The notes under the pieces: generated by a model
What the model saw: the letters and a program-made list of their open reading frames with translations, nothing else
What the model was told of the DNA's origin: nothing
Database searches by the model: none
Shown here: positions 6,773 through 12,015 of the stretch, in pieces
Numbering within the stretch: the first letter of the stretch is position 1
Layout: each line of letters begins with the position of its first letter
Program-made: the position numbers and the translations under genes
DNA from: Chloroflexota bacterium
GTDB lineage: Bacteria > Chloroflexota > Dehalococcoidia > UBA2247 > RBG-13-53-26
Assembly (NCBI GenBank): GCA_017885485.1
Contig: JAFNFZ010000313.1
Coordinates: forward strand, 1 to 12,015
DNA: 12,015 nucleotides
Direction of reading: 5' to 3'

Positions 6773-7972
6773 ATGAAGATCTGGATGGTTTGTGAGACTC
6801 TTACTGAGGGATGCGCCCCCAATGTAACGGTGTTGGAACTGAGGAACAGCCTTAAGAAACAGGGCCACGAAGTACTTCTGTTATGCCCTACGACAGAGAG
6901 GAAGCATGCTAGGCCTGAAGATCCGGGTATTCACTTCGTGCCGACTGTGAAGGTATGGGGTCTGAAATATATACTCTATCAATTGTTTCTCATCTCACAC
7001 ATGTTTTTCTTGTGTTTGAAGAAGAGGCCGGACTGGATATACAGCAGGCCGGCATTGGCCATGCTTTCGCCAGCGCTTGTCGGCCGCCTGACCAGAATAC
7101 CTCATCTCCTACACTTGTCTGGGGATCTTCTTGAGCAGCTCAAAGGTCAGAATAGCAGCGCTCTTCTCATAGGCTTGTATGCTATGATGGAAAGAGCAAA
7201 CTGTAGGCTCTCGCGTGCAGTCATTGTTGAGACCCCCGAGAACAAGACCAACTATCAGCGCAGACACCACCTTTCAGCGGCGAAGGTCTTTGCTATTGCC
7301 AACGGAGTCAATACGGACCTGTTCAGGCCGATGGACGTTGAAAAGGCACGGAGAGAAATCGGGATGGAAACTGACTCCCTTTGCGTAGGGTTTGTGGGGA
7401 ACCTTTCGTACCGGGAACAAGAGACTGTTCCATACCTTTTGGAGGCAGCAGCTATCATAGCGGAGAGGGTTCCCAAATCCTGGTTCCTGATCGTGGGGGA
7501 TGGCCTGCTGAAGCAGCATTTGATGGAGATGGCGAAAAGGAGTGCTGCATCTGAGAGGATTGTATTTGTGGGGCGTGTTCCCTATGAAAGTGTCCCAGTC
7601 TACATTGCGTCCATGGACGTGTGCGTAGTGCCTATGAACAAATCTAGATTCGAGAAGACTGGGATATCCTCTCTCAAGGTCAGGGAGTATTTGTCGTGTG
7701 GACGTCCTGTTGTGGGGAGTGATATCACTGGGGTGGGCGACGTTCTGCGCCAGGCCAACGCCGGAATTGCACTGAGTCCTGAGAACACTTCCGAGCTGGC
7801 GCAGGCAATCATTGGATTGTTGCAGGATGAGGATTTGAGGAAACAAATGGGGAAGAATGGTAGAGAATTTGCGGTGCAGCACCTCAGTTGGGATACCACC
7901 GCGAGAGAGATATTAGGAGTATATGAGACTACCGTCGCAAGTGCAAAGAAGGACGACAGGTTGCACGGGTAG
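6773..7972 (+). CDS. GT4 glycosyltransferase (third of three)
   Basis: A 399-residue GT-B glycosyltransferase of family GT4. The N-terminal domain starts MKIWMVCETLTEGCAPNV and contains a hydrophobic stretch around residues 65-82 (KYILYQLFLISHMFFLCL) that may help membrane association. The hinge reads FAIANGVNTDLFRP (173-186). The C-terminal domain has LCVGFVGNLSY (203-213), WFLIVGDGLLKQHL and KTGISSLKVREYLSCGRPVVGSD. That last segment is the variant donor-site motif of GT4 enzymes with S(P/S)LK(L/V)REYLxCG, in place of a plain EX7E. GAGG nine bases before the ATG is the likely ribosome binding site. A gap of only about 30 bp to the following methyltransferase gene points to cotranscription. 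Substrate unknown. Confidence 0.9.
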   Translation: MKIWMVCETLTEGCAPNVTVLELRNSLKKQGHEVLLLCPTTERKHARPEDPGIHFVPTVKVWGLKYILYQLFLISHMFFLCLKKRPDWIYSRPALAMLSPALVGRLTRIPHLLHLSGDLLEQLKGQNSSALLIGLYAMMERANCRLSRAVIVETPENKTNYQRRHHLSAAKVFAIANGVNTDLFRPMDVEKARREIGMETDSLCVGFVGNLSYREQETVPYLLEAAAIIAERVPKSWFLIVGDGLLKQHLMEMAKRSAASERIVFVGRVPYESVPVYIASMDVCVVPMNKSRFEKTGISSLKVREYLSCGRPVVGSDITGVGDVLRQANAGIALSPENTSELAQAIIGLLQDEDLRKQMGKNGREFAVQHLSWDTTAREILGVYETTVASAKKDDRLHG

Positions 7973-7990
7973 TGAGCAGATATCCCATCA

Positions 7991-7997
7991 AAGGAGG
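7991..7997 (+). promoter_or_regulatory. Ribosome binding site AAGGAGG before the methyltransferase
   Basis: A full AAGGAGG is followed by GTG (8000), TTG (8003) and GTG (8009) in one frame at spacings of 2, 5 and 11 bases. Spacing makes TTG 8003 the most likely start, with GTG 8009 as an alternative. Confidence 0.55.
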
Positions 7998-8002
7998 CAG
8001 TG

Positions 8003-8764
8003 TTGTACGTGGTTCGTCATTTTGCCTTCGTTTCATTGACCATAGCAAGGAATTCCTACAAGCTGGAGTTCTGGCTCCGTGGAGCGTGGCTATGGCTGTT
8101 CTGGGACCTGCTTGTATGGTCAAGAGATTTAGTCAGCCTGCTCTTGACTGGGAAACGCAAAGTGGAATGTGAGTGCTGCGGCTGGCGAGGGACCAGGTTC
8201 TTCCTGCACACCTGTCTTTCCGGAGCCAAAGTGCACAGATTCAAAGAAGAAGCATGCCCCAGTTGCGGAGCACTCAAGAGACAGCGTCAGTTGGTGCGTC
8301 ACCTGGCAGGCAAAATCGGTGGCAGTTTGCCCAAGACGGCAAGGATTCTGGCCGTTGGACCAGGAAGAGCGGAACTGAGGTGGCTTCGACGGCAAGGGCG
8401 AGCAGATCTTGTCACGGTGGATATTAGGTCAGGCATTGCCATGGCGGTTATGGACATGAGCCGTATGGCATTTCGTGATGGGTGTTTCGACCTGGTCCTC
8501 TGTTCTCATGTTGTGGAGCATGTGACGGAGGATTTCGCGGCCATGAAGGAGATGTGGAGGGTTCTCAAGCGGGGTGGTACCTGCCTAATCCAGGTACCGA
8601 TCAGAGATGGGCTGCCCACAACGGTGGAGTATGGGAAACCAAACCGTGAGGAGTTTGACCACGTTCGAGCCTACGGGGCGGATTTCAAGGGGCGGCTTGA
8701 AGCAGCAGGATTCGTCGTGTCACACTCTGACGATGAGCTGTTCGAAGCAACCAAGTCCGCCTGA
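8003..8764 (+). CDS. Class I SAM-dependent methyltransferase with zinc-ribbon insert
   Basis: About 253 residues. An amphipathic, Trp/Leu-rich N-terminal 50 residues is followed by two cysteine pairs, CECCGWRG (Cys57/Cys60 counted from the GTG at 8000) and CPSCG (Cys86/Cys89), followed by LKRQRQL. This zinc-ribbon arrangement is known from a family of Methyltransf_11-type enzymes in glycan loci. The Rossmann core shows as RILAVGPGRAELRWL (motif I), VTVDI, DLVLCSHVVEHV (motif of class I methyltransferases) and MWRVLKRGGTCLIQVP. The protein ends 12-13 residues after GFVVSHS. As I recall the family, members run about 20 residues longer and close with an RYG-type segment, so the C-terminus may be truncated. 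It probably methylates a sugar of the glycan, but the acceptor is unknown. It ends the plus-strand block. Confidence 0.8.
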   Translation: MYVVRHFAFVSLTIARNSYKLEFWLRGAWLWLFWDLLVWSRDLVSLLLTGKRKVECECCGWRGTRFFLHTCLSGAKVHRFKEEACPSCGALKRQRQLVRHLAGKIGGSLPKTARILAVGPGRAELRWLRRQGRADLVTVDIRSGIAMAVMDMSRMAFRDGCFDLVLCSHVVEHVTEDFAAMKEMWRVLKRGGTCLIQVPIRDGLPTTVEYGKPNREEFDHVRAYGADFKGRLEAAGFVVSHSDDELFEATKSA

Positions 8765-8769
8765 CGGCT

Positions 8770-8819
8770 GCATGCCGGGAGTTGCTCCAACTTGTGCTGT
8801 ACAAGTTCTCAAGGCATGC
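8770..8819. other. Possible three-way-junction structure between convergent blocks
   Basis: Outer arms GCATGCC (8770-8776) and GGCATGC (8813-8819) enclose two further perfect hairpins. These are GGAG-TTG-CTCC (8778-8788) and AACTTGT-GCTGT-ACAAGTT (8789-8807), which abut each other. The element begins six bases after the stop of the plus-strand methyltransferase and lies about 60 bases before the stop of the minus-strand GT2. Position suggests a role in ending or stabilising both transcripts. No T run flanks it on either strand, so intrinsic termination is not clear. Confidence 0.4.
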
Positions 8820-8881
8820 CCCAAAAGATGTGTAGAGGGAGGACAACCTCGGATGTAGAGGACTTTGGCAACCTCACGTCG

Positions 8882-9778
8882 TCAGCGCGATGTCAATCCT
8901 GCCCAGATAGCCTGGTAGAAGGCTCTCAGAAGCCTGATGCTCCGCTCTTGCAGCACCAATGAGAGTGTTCTCAACACGAGATACCTTGGGATGAAAAAGA
9001 GTGAGGAGGTCAGAAACTGCAGTCTAGATGCATTCCTCTCCATGAAGAGAAAGCGGTTGCGCGTCCCGTAGTAAAGCCAAACGGGGTTTGTCTTTCGTTC
9101 TGCAGCCTTCGTCTTATGCCACACGCGTGCTTGGGGAGCATAGACAACCTTGTATCCATTTCTTTTGGCCCTCACGCACCAATCCACCTCCTCGTAGTAG
9201 GCGAAGTAGCTGGTATCAAGAAGTCCGATTGAGTCAAGCGTCATGCGCTTTATGAGCAGGGCGCAGCCAGTGACCCAGTCGACCTCCCGAGTCCTGTCGA
9301 ATTGGCCCATGTCTACTTGGTTGCAGCCGATAGGGTGCATCTCACCGGTCCACCAGTTGATGGTGCCTCCGGCAGAACGAATTCTGCTTCGGTCCTCATA
9401 GTAATAGTTCTTGGGCCCCACGATGCCTATCCACGAGTCGCTCTCTGCAGCTTCAAGCAGTATGCTCAACATCTCCGGATCCACAACCGTGTCATTGTTC
9501 AGGAGCAGAAAGCAATCGGGGTTCGACTTCTGCAAAGCGTAACGTATGGCGATATTGTTCCCTTCGGCAAACCCGTAGTTCTTCTCGTTCTTGATAACGT
9601 CAATGTAGCCTCCGAACATGTCTTTGAGGGTCGCTGCATCGTCTCCGTCCGAGGCGTTGTCAACCACAATCACGTCATAGTTGGTGTAGGTAGTCTGCTT
9701 CAGGGACAGCAGACACTCTATCGTGTCCTGCAGGCCGTTCCAGTTCAGAACGATGATGCAGACCCTCGGTTTCCTCGT
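8882..9778 (-). CDS. GT2 glycosyltransferase, rhamnosyltransferase-like, with no standard start codon
   Basis: A 298-residue family 2 glycosyltransferase if read from the ACG at 9778-9776. The beginning is classical: RKPRVCIIVLNWNG, then YDVIVVDNASDG (35-45) and the metal-binding LLLNNDTVVDP (91-101). A WVTGCALLIKR segment and FAYYEEVDWCVRAKRNGYKVVYAP (catalytic-base and acceptor region) follow, with VWHK near 220. These last motifs are typical of rhamnosyl-type GT2 enzymes. No ATG, GTG or TTG exists in frame between the preceding TGA (9787-9785) and residue 35, yet the conserved N-terminus is present. AAGGAG lies nine bases before the ACG, exactly where an ATG would be expected. A GTG at 9673 would give a 263-residue product without the first beta strand, which I consider unlikely to be native. 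The stop-to-start spacing with the upstream methyltransferase indicates an operon. Confidence 0.75.
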   Translation of the reverse strand, partial: TRKPRVCIIVLNWNGLQDTIECLLSLKQTTYTNYDVIVVDNASDGDDAATLKDMFGGYIDVIKNEKNYGFAEGNNIAIRYALQKSNPDCFLLLNNDTVVDPEMLSILLEAAESDSWIGIVGPKNYYYEDRSRIRSAGGTINWWTGEMHPIGCNQVDMGQFDRTREVDWVTGCALLIKRMTLDSIGLLDTSYFAYYEEVDWCVRAKRNGYKVVYAPQARVWHKTKAAERKTNPVWLYYGTRNRFLFMERNASRLQFLTSSLFFIPRYLVLRTLSLVLQERSIRLLRAFYQAIWAGLTSR

Positions 9779-9784
9779 TTGCCT

Positions 9785-10243
9785 TCACTCCTTGGTGCAA
9801 ACCACCATCAGCCCCTGTCCGCTGTCGGGGGGAGTCAGTTGCTCCGCCAGCACCGAGACAGGGTTCAGCATGATGTTCATGGCTTCCTGAACTACGACAT
9901 TGGCGCTCAGGACTTTGCTCAAAGTCACCACAGCCCGGATGAGTCTTGACTTCTCCTTGTACTCATTGTCAAACACCATCTCATACCCCAGGATCTCCCA
10001 GATTTCGCGCCATATTTTCCTTGCCTCCATCACTCTGAAGCCATTGGATTCCAGTCTCTGAATAGCGCTGGTAGGCAGCTCCAACCCGAAATGGCCGCCT
10101 ATGGCTTCGACGAAGTACTTCTGAAATAGGTCGGGATACCTGTGGGCGAACCTGAAGTGCCGGTTCCTCGCGTCTGTTTCTACTACATGCAGCATTCTGC
10201 CGCCTGGCTTCAGCACACGTCTGAATTCCTGGAATAGTTGATC
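9785..10243 (-). pseudogene. C-terminal half of the amber-interrupted methyltransferase
   Basis: This piece continues in the same frame, with no indel, from the TAG at 10246-10244: DQLFQEFRRVLKPGGRMLHV, then ETDARNRHFRFAHRYPDLF and a C-terminal domain of about 110 residues. RRVLKPGG is the standard strand following the EH-type motif of class I methyltransferases, so it belongs to the same protein as the preceding half. A GTG at 10216 could in principle reinitiate within RRV, giving 143 residues, but that lacks the SAM-binding part. It ends in TGA at 9787-9785, directly before the GT2 gene. Confidence 0.75.
9788..9793 (-). promoter_or_regulatory. Ribosome binding site AAGGAG serving a lost ATG
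   Basis: AAGGAG lies at the end of the upstream methyltransferase frame and nine bases before the ACG at 9778. It supports that ACG as the original or actual initiation site of the GT2 gene. Confidence 0.5.
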
Positions 10244-10750
10244 CTACTTTTCTACGGGAATATGCCCCAGGAAATCGGAGGAAACGATATGATCGAAATA
10301 CTCGCTGGGAAAGGGGATGGAGAAGGCGTCAGCATGGACACAGAGATCATAGAGCTCGCACGTGCTGTAAAGGGGTTCCAGTACGACGTCCAAGCCCGCC
10401 ACCGTCCCGTACTCTACGAACAGCTTACGTCCGTAGTCACAGGCCACATCAAGAATAACAGGTTTATCTCTCCTATCAATATGGCTTCGATAGAACCTTT
10501 CCCGTCGAGTAAACAGGCTTGTTCTTTCTGGAATCGAAAAGAGCTTATCTGCAAAGGTCAGGTTCAAATACCGCTTCTTCTTCCACTGGCTCTCATAGCA
10601 CTGCTGATAAAACGCATCGCAGTCAACCTGAACCGAAATCAGTCTGCCCCCCTTAAGCCAGCTGTACGTGTTCCCACATCTTTTGCATCTTCCGCCTTCG
10701 CCAAACTCAGTCCCACAATCGGGACATATCAGTTGCAGCGAGCAGCTCAT
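10244..10750 (-). CDS. Zinc-ribbon SAM methyltransferase, N-terminal half, ends at an in-frame amber codon
   Basis: The frame starts at ATG 10750 and gives 168 residues. An N-terminal zinc ribbon, CPDCG (Cys9/Cys12) and CKRCG (Cys22/Cys25), is followed by a linker and the SAM-binding segment VILDVACDYGRKLFVEYG (about residues 97-114), then GLDVVLEP. The motif FDHIVSSDFLGHIPVEK follows, at which point a TAG at 10246-10244 stops the frame. The same frame continues past it for another 152 codons with the expected methyltransferase sequence. The full gene would be 321 codons. Motif I lacks the usual GxG spacing (ACDYG), also noteworthy. GGAGG lies 13 bases before the ATG, a loose spacing. The reading is a nonsense-interrupted gene or a sequence error. 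A sugar or lipid acceptor is likely from context, but cannot be identified. Confidence 0.8.
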   Translation of the reverse strand: MSCSLQLICPDCGTEFGEGGRCKRCGNTYSWLKGGRLISVQVDCDAFYQQCYESQWKKKRYLNLTFADKLFSIPERTSLFTRRERFYRSHIDRRDKPVILDVACDYGRKLFVEYGTVAGLDVVLEPLYSTCELYDLCVHADAFSIPFPSEYFDHIVSSDFLGHIPVEK

Positions 10751-10910
10751 AGCCGGGTTTCATCCTCCATCCGCAATTCCTAATGTATCAGGCATTGCTC
10801 TTCTTGCATACCGGCACAGTCTCAAGACGCAGTCCACTCAACGACGGCCTCGAGAAGCGTGGCAAATCTCCACTGGCGCACCAGATCGACACAACCTCCT
10901 CAGGCAGGCG
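10751..10910. other. 160-bp gap between GT2 and methyltransferase genes
   Basis: No gene is seen here. The minus strand has only a 21-codon frame ending in GGAGGATGA, which overlaps the ribosome binding site of the next gene. No strong promoter or terminator hairpin was found. Confidence 0.5.
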
Positions 10911-11843
10911 CTATCGAAAATGTTGGGGCATTGTTGAGATCCTTCGTTTCAGAACCTTCGGGATAAATGAATCATGCGATCCCATTGACTCGCCAATGGC
11001 TCCAAACACGCGTACCATCGAAGCATATATCAAGCGGTATGAACTCGCTCTGAATCCGCTCCTGTGCACTGTAGTCCAGCCGAGCGGTATCGACGCGAGA
11101 ATCGCGAGCAGGCTGTGCCTGGTGTTGGCGATCTTCTTGAAGGAGCGTCCCTTGTCGAAGGACTTCTTGAAATACTCGGTAATCGAGTATCTGTGAGAGT
11201 GATACACTATCGATTCTGGCTCATAGACGATAGAGTGACCGGCCTCAAGTGCATTTCTCGCCCACTGTTGATCCTCGCCAAAGGTCAGTGTCTCATCAAA
11301 CGGTATTTCCTCCCACACTGCTTTGCGAATGCTGGAGCTGACATCGGAGAAGAGCCCCATCCTTGGCATATAGGTACGGCAATCTTCGGGCGACAGGCCA
11401 TCAAGGCCTCTCGTTTCTTTGATCGGAGTAAAGGTATGCCAGATCCAACCTGCCTCCAACGGGTCGGCATCGGCCCTGGGGAGCCATCTGCTGTAGACGC
11501 CGGCTACCTTGTCATCGCGATCCAGATTACGGACCAATTTCTGCAGCCAGCGTCCATTAGCGGGGATTGCATCCTGCGTTAAGTAGACCAGGTACTTACC
11601 CTTGGCGAGCGACGCCCCCAGATTCCTCGTTTTCCCGTGCCCAAACTCGTGTGGCTTGATCTCAGTCAGGTTGACTGGGAATTTCCGGACTATGTTGAGC
11701 GTGTCGTCGGAAGAGCCCGAGTCAATAACGATCACCTCATAGAGAGGCACATTGTCTTGGGCAAAGATGCCAGTGAGGCATTTCTCGATGTCTCTTTCCC
11801 CATTTCGAGTCGGGATGATTATGGAGACGGTAGGGTCAGCCAT
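10911..11843 (-). CDS. GT2 glycosyltransferase, rhamnosyltransferase-like
   Basis: A 310-residue family 2 glycosyltransferase. It starts ADPTVSIIIPTRNGERDIEKCL, followed by YEVIVIDSGSSDDT (35-48) and HEFGHGKTRNLGAS (65-78), a segment typical of rhamnosyltransferases. YLTQDAIPA (87-95) stands at the metal-binding position, and PFDETLTFGEDQQWARNALEAGHSIVYEP (181-209) provides the ED catalytic base region. The C-terminal third has two hydrophobic stretches. It probably transfers a deoxyhexose such as rhamnose in the cytoplasm, but the sugar is inference. The ATG overlaps the stop of the preceding gene by 8 bp; AAGG lies upstream in that gene. It is intact, unlike the two genes downstream of it in the same block. 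Confidence 0.88.
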   Translation of the reverse strand: MADPTVSIIIPTRNGERDIEKCLTGIFAQDNVPLYEVIVIDSGSSDDTLNIVRKFPVNLTEIKPHEFGHGKTRNLGASLAKGKYLVYLTQDAIPANGRWLQKLVRNLDRDDKVAGVYSRWLPRADADPLEAGWIWHTFTPIKETRGLDGLSPEDCRTYMPRMGLFSDVSSSIRKAVWEEIPFDETLTFGEDQQWARNALEAGHSIVYEPESIVYHSHRYSITEYFKKSFDKGRSFKKIANTRHSLLAILASIPLGWTTVHRSGFRASSYRLIYASMVRVFGAIGESMGSHDSFIPKVLKRRISTMPQHFR

Positions 11844-12015
11844 TCTCCGGTGCCTTCTGTGCCAGCTTCATGCAAAAGGGGGTCTCCTGTTCGAATGCAT
11901 GCCGTCCGATTGACGTCACGTGTTCGACGTTGTTGCCGGCTATCTCAACCTCGAATGTTCGTTGGATGAAGCAACCATCGGACCCATGGTATGTTGGCAG
12001 GGGGATGGCATATAC
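11836..12015 (-). CDS. Unidentified protein, C-terminal 59 residues (cut by window edge)
   Basis: An open frame enters from the right edge and ends with a TGA at 11838-11836. It reads VYAIPLPTYHGSDGCFIQRT then FEVEIAGNNVEHVTSIGRHA and ends CMKLAQKAPENG. Alternating hydrophobic residues suggest beta strands. I do not recognise the family from this fragment. It overlaps the start of the rhamnosyltransferase-like gene by 8 bp, which strongly suggests the two are cotranscribed and that this is a real gene of the same locus. More of it lies beyond the window. Confidence 0.6.
   Translation of the reverse strand, partial: VYAIPLPTYHGSDGCFIQRTFEVEIAGNNVEHVTSIGRHAFEQETPFCMKLAQKAPENG

Noticed and set aside
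8839..8850. GAGG-ACAA-CCTC hairpin as a terminator
   Set aside because: Only four base pairs and no T tract.
9302..9949. 215-codon plus-strand frame
   Set aside because: Antisense to the GT2 and methyltransferase C-terminus, both supported by conserved motifs.
10244..10246. Pyrrolysine at the amber codon
   Set aside because: Pyrrolysine is known mainly from methylamine methyltransferases; this is a SAM-dependent methyltransferase of another fold and no Pyl genes are visible in the window.
10238..10783. 181-codon plus-strand frame
   Set aside because: It is antisense to a methyltransferase with clear zinc-ribbon and SAM motifs; its own product shows no family features.

Overview
The window is a stretch of bacterial chromosome of moderate to high GC with clear AGGAGG-type ribosome binding sites and many GTG/TTG starts. 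A membrane-anchored WxLIP/DUF916-like surface protein sits next to a small WxL-like secreted protein, and no outer-membrane export gene is visible. This suggests a Gram-positive-like lineage such as Chloroflexota, a deep Actinomycetota branch or a Firmicute. The phylum is inference and cannot be fixed from the window alone.

Left block (1-2044, minus strand): a small secreted WxL-like protein, two tandem GC-rich hairpins that look like a terminator, a signal-peptide plus C-terminal-anchor surface protein, and the first 136 codons of thioredoxin reductase, cut by the window edge just after its CATC redox motif. An intergenic region of about 450 bp (2045-2493) separates this block from the divergent block.

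Middle block (2494-8764, plus strand): a polysaccharide/glycoconjugate gene set. In order it encodes a dolichol-phosphate-mannose-synthase-like GT2 with two C-terminal membrane helices, a left-handed beta-helix O-acetyltransferase, three GT4 glycosyltransferases, and a zinc-ribbon SAM methyltransferase. The acetyltransferase carries a one-base frameshift in a G7 run that replaces its conserved C-terminus.

Right block (8882-12015, minus strand, converging on the middle block): an unidentified gene fragment at the edge, a rhamnosyltransferase-like GT2, a second zinc-ribbon methyltransferase split by an in-frame amber codon, and a second GT2. The last gene has no ATG/GTG/TTG at its expected start; an ACG sits exactly where the ATG should be, behind a good AAGGAG. 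A compact inverted-repeat structure with a possible three-way junction lies between the converging blocks.

The glycosyltransferases, acetyltransferase and methyltransferases together fit assembly and decoration of a surface glycan. No polymerase, flippase, ABC exporter or initiating phosphoglycosyl transferase is present, so the locus probably continues to the right. The most notable signal is three independent small lesions in decoration genes (homopolymer frameshift, nonsense codon, lost start codon). These mean a decaying or variable locus, or uncorrected assembly errors. I see no RNA genes, CRISPR arrays or insertion sequences, and nothing that clearly amounts to a new biological system.
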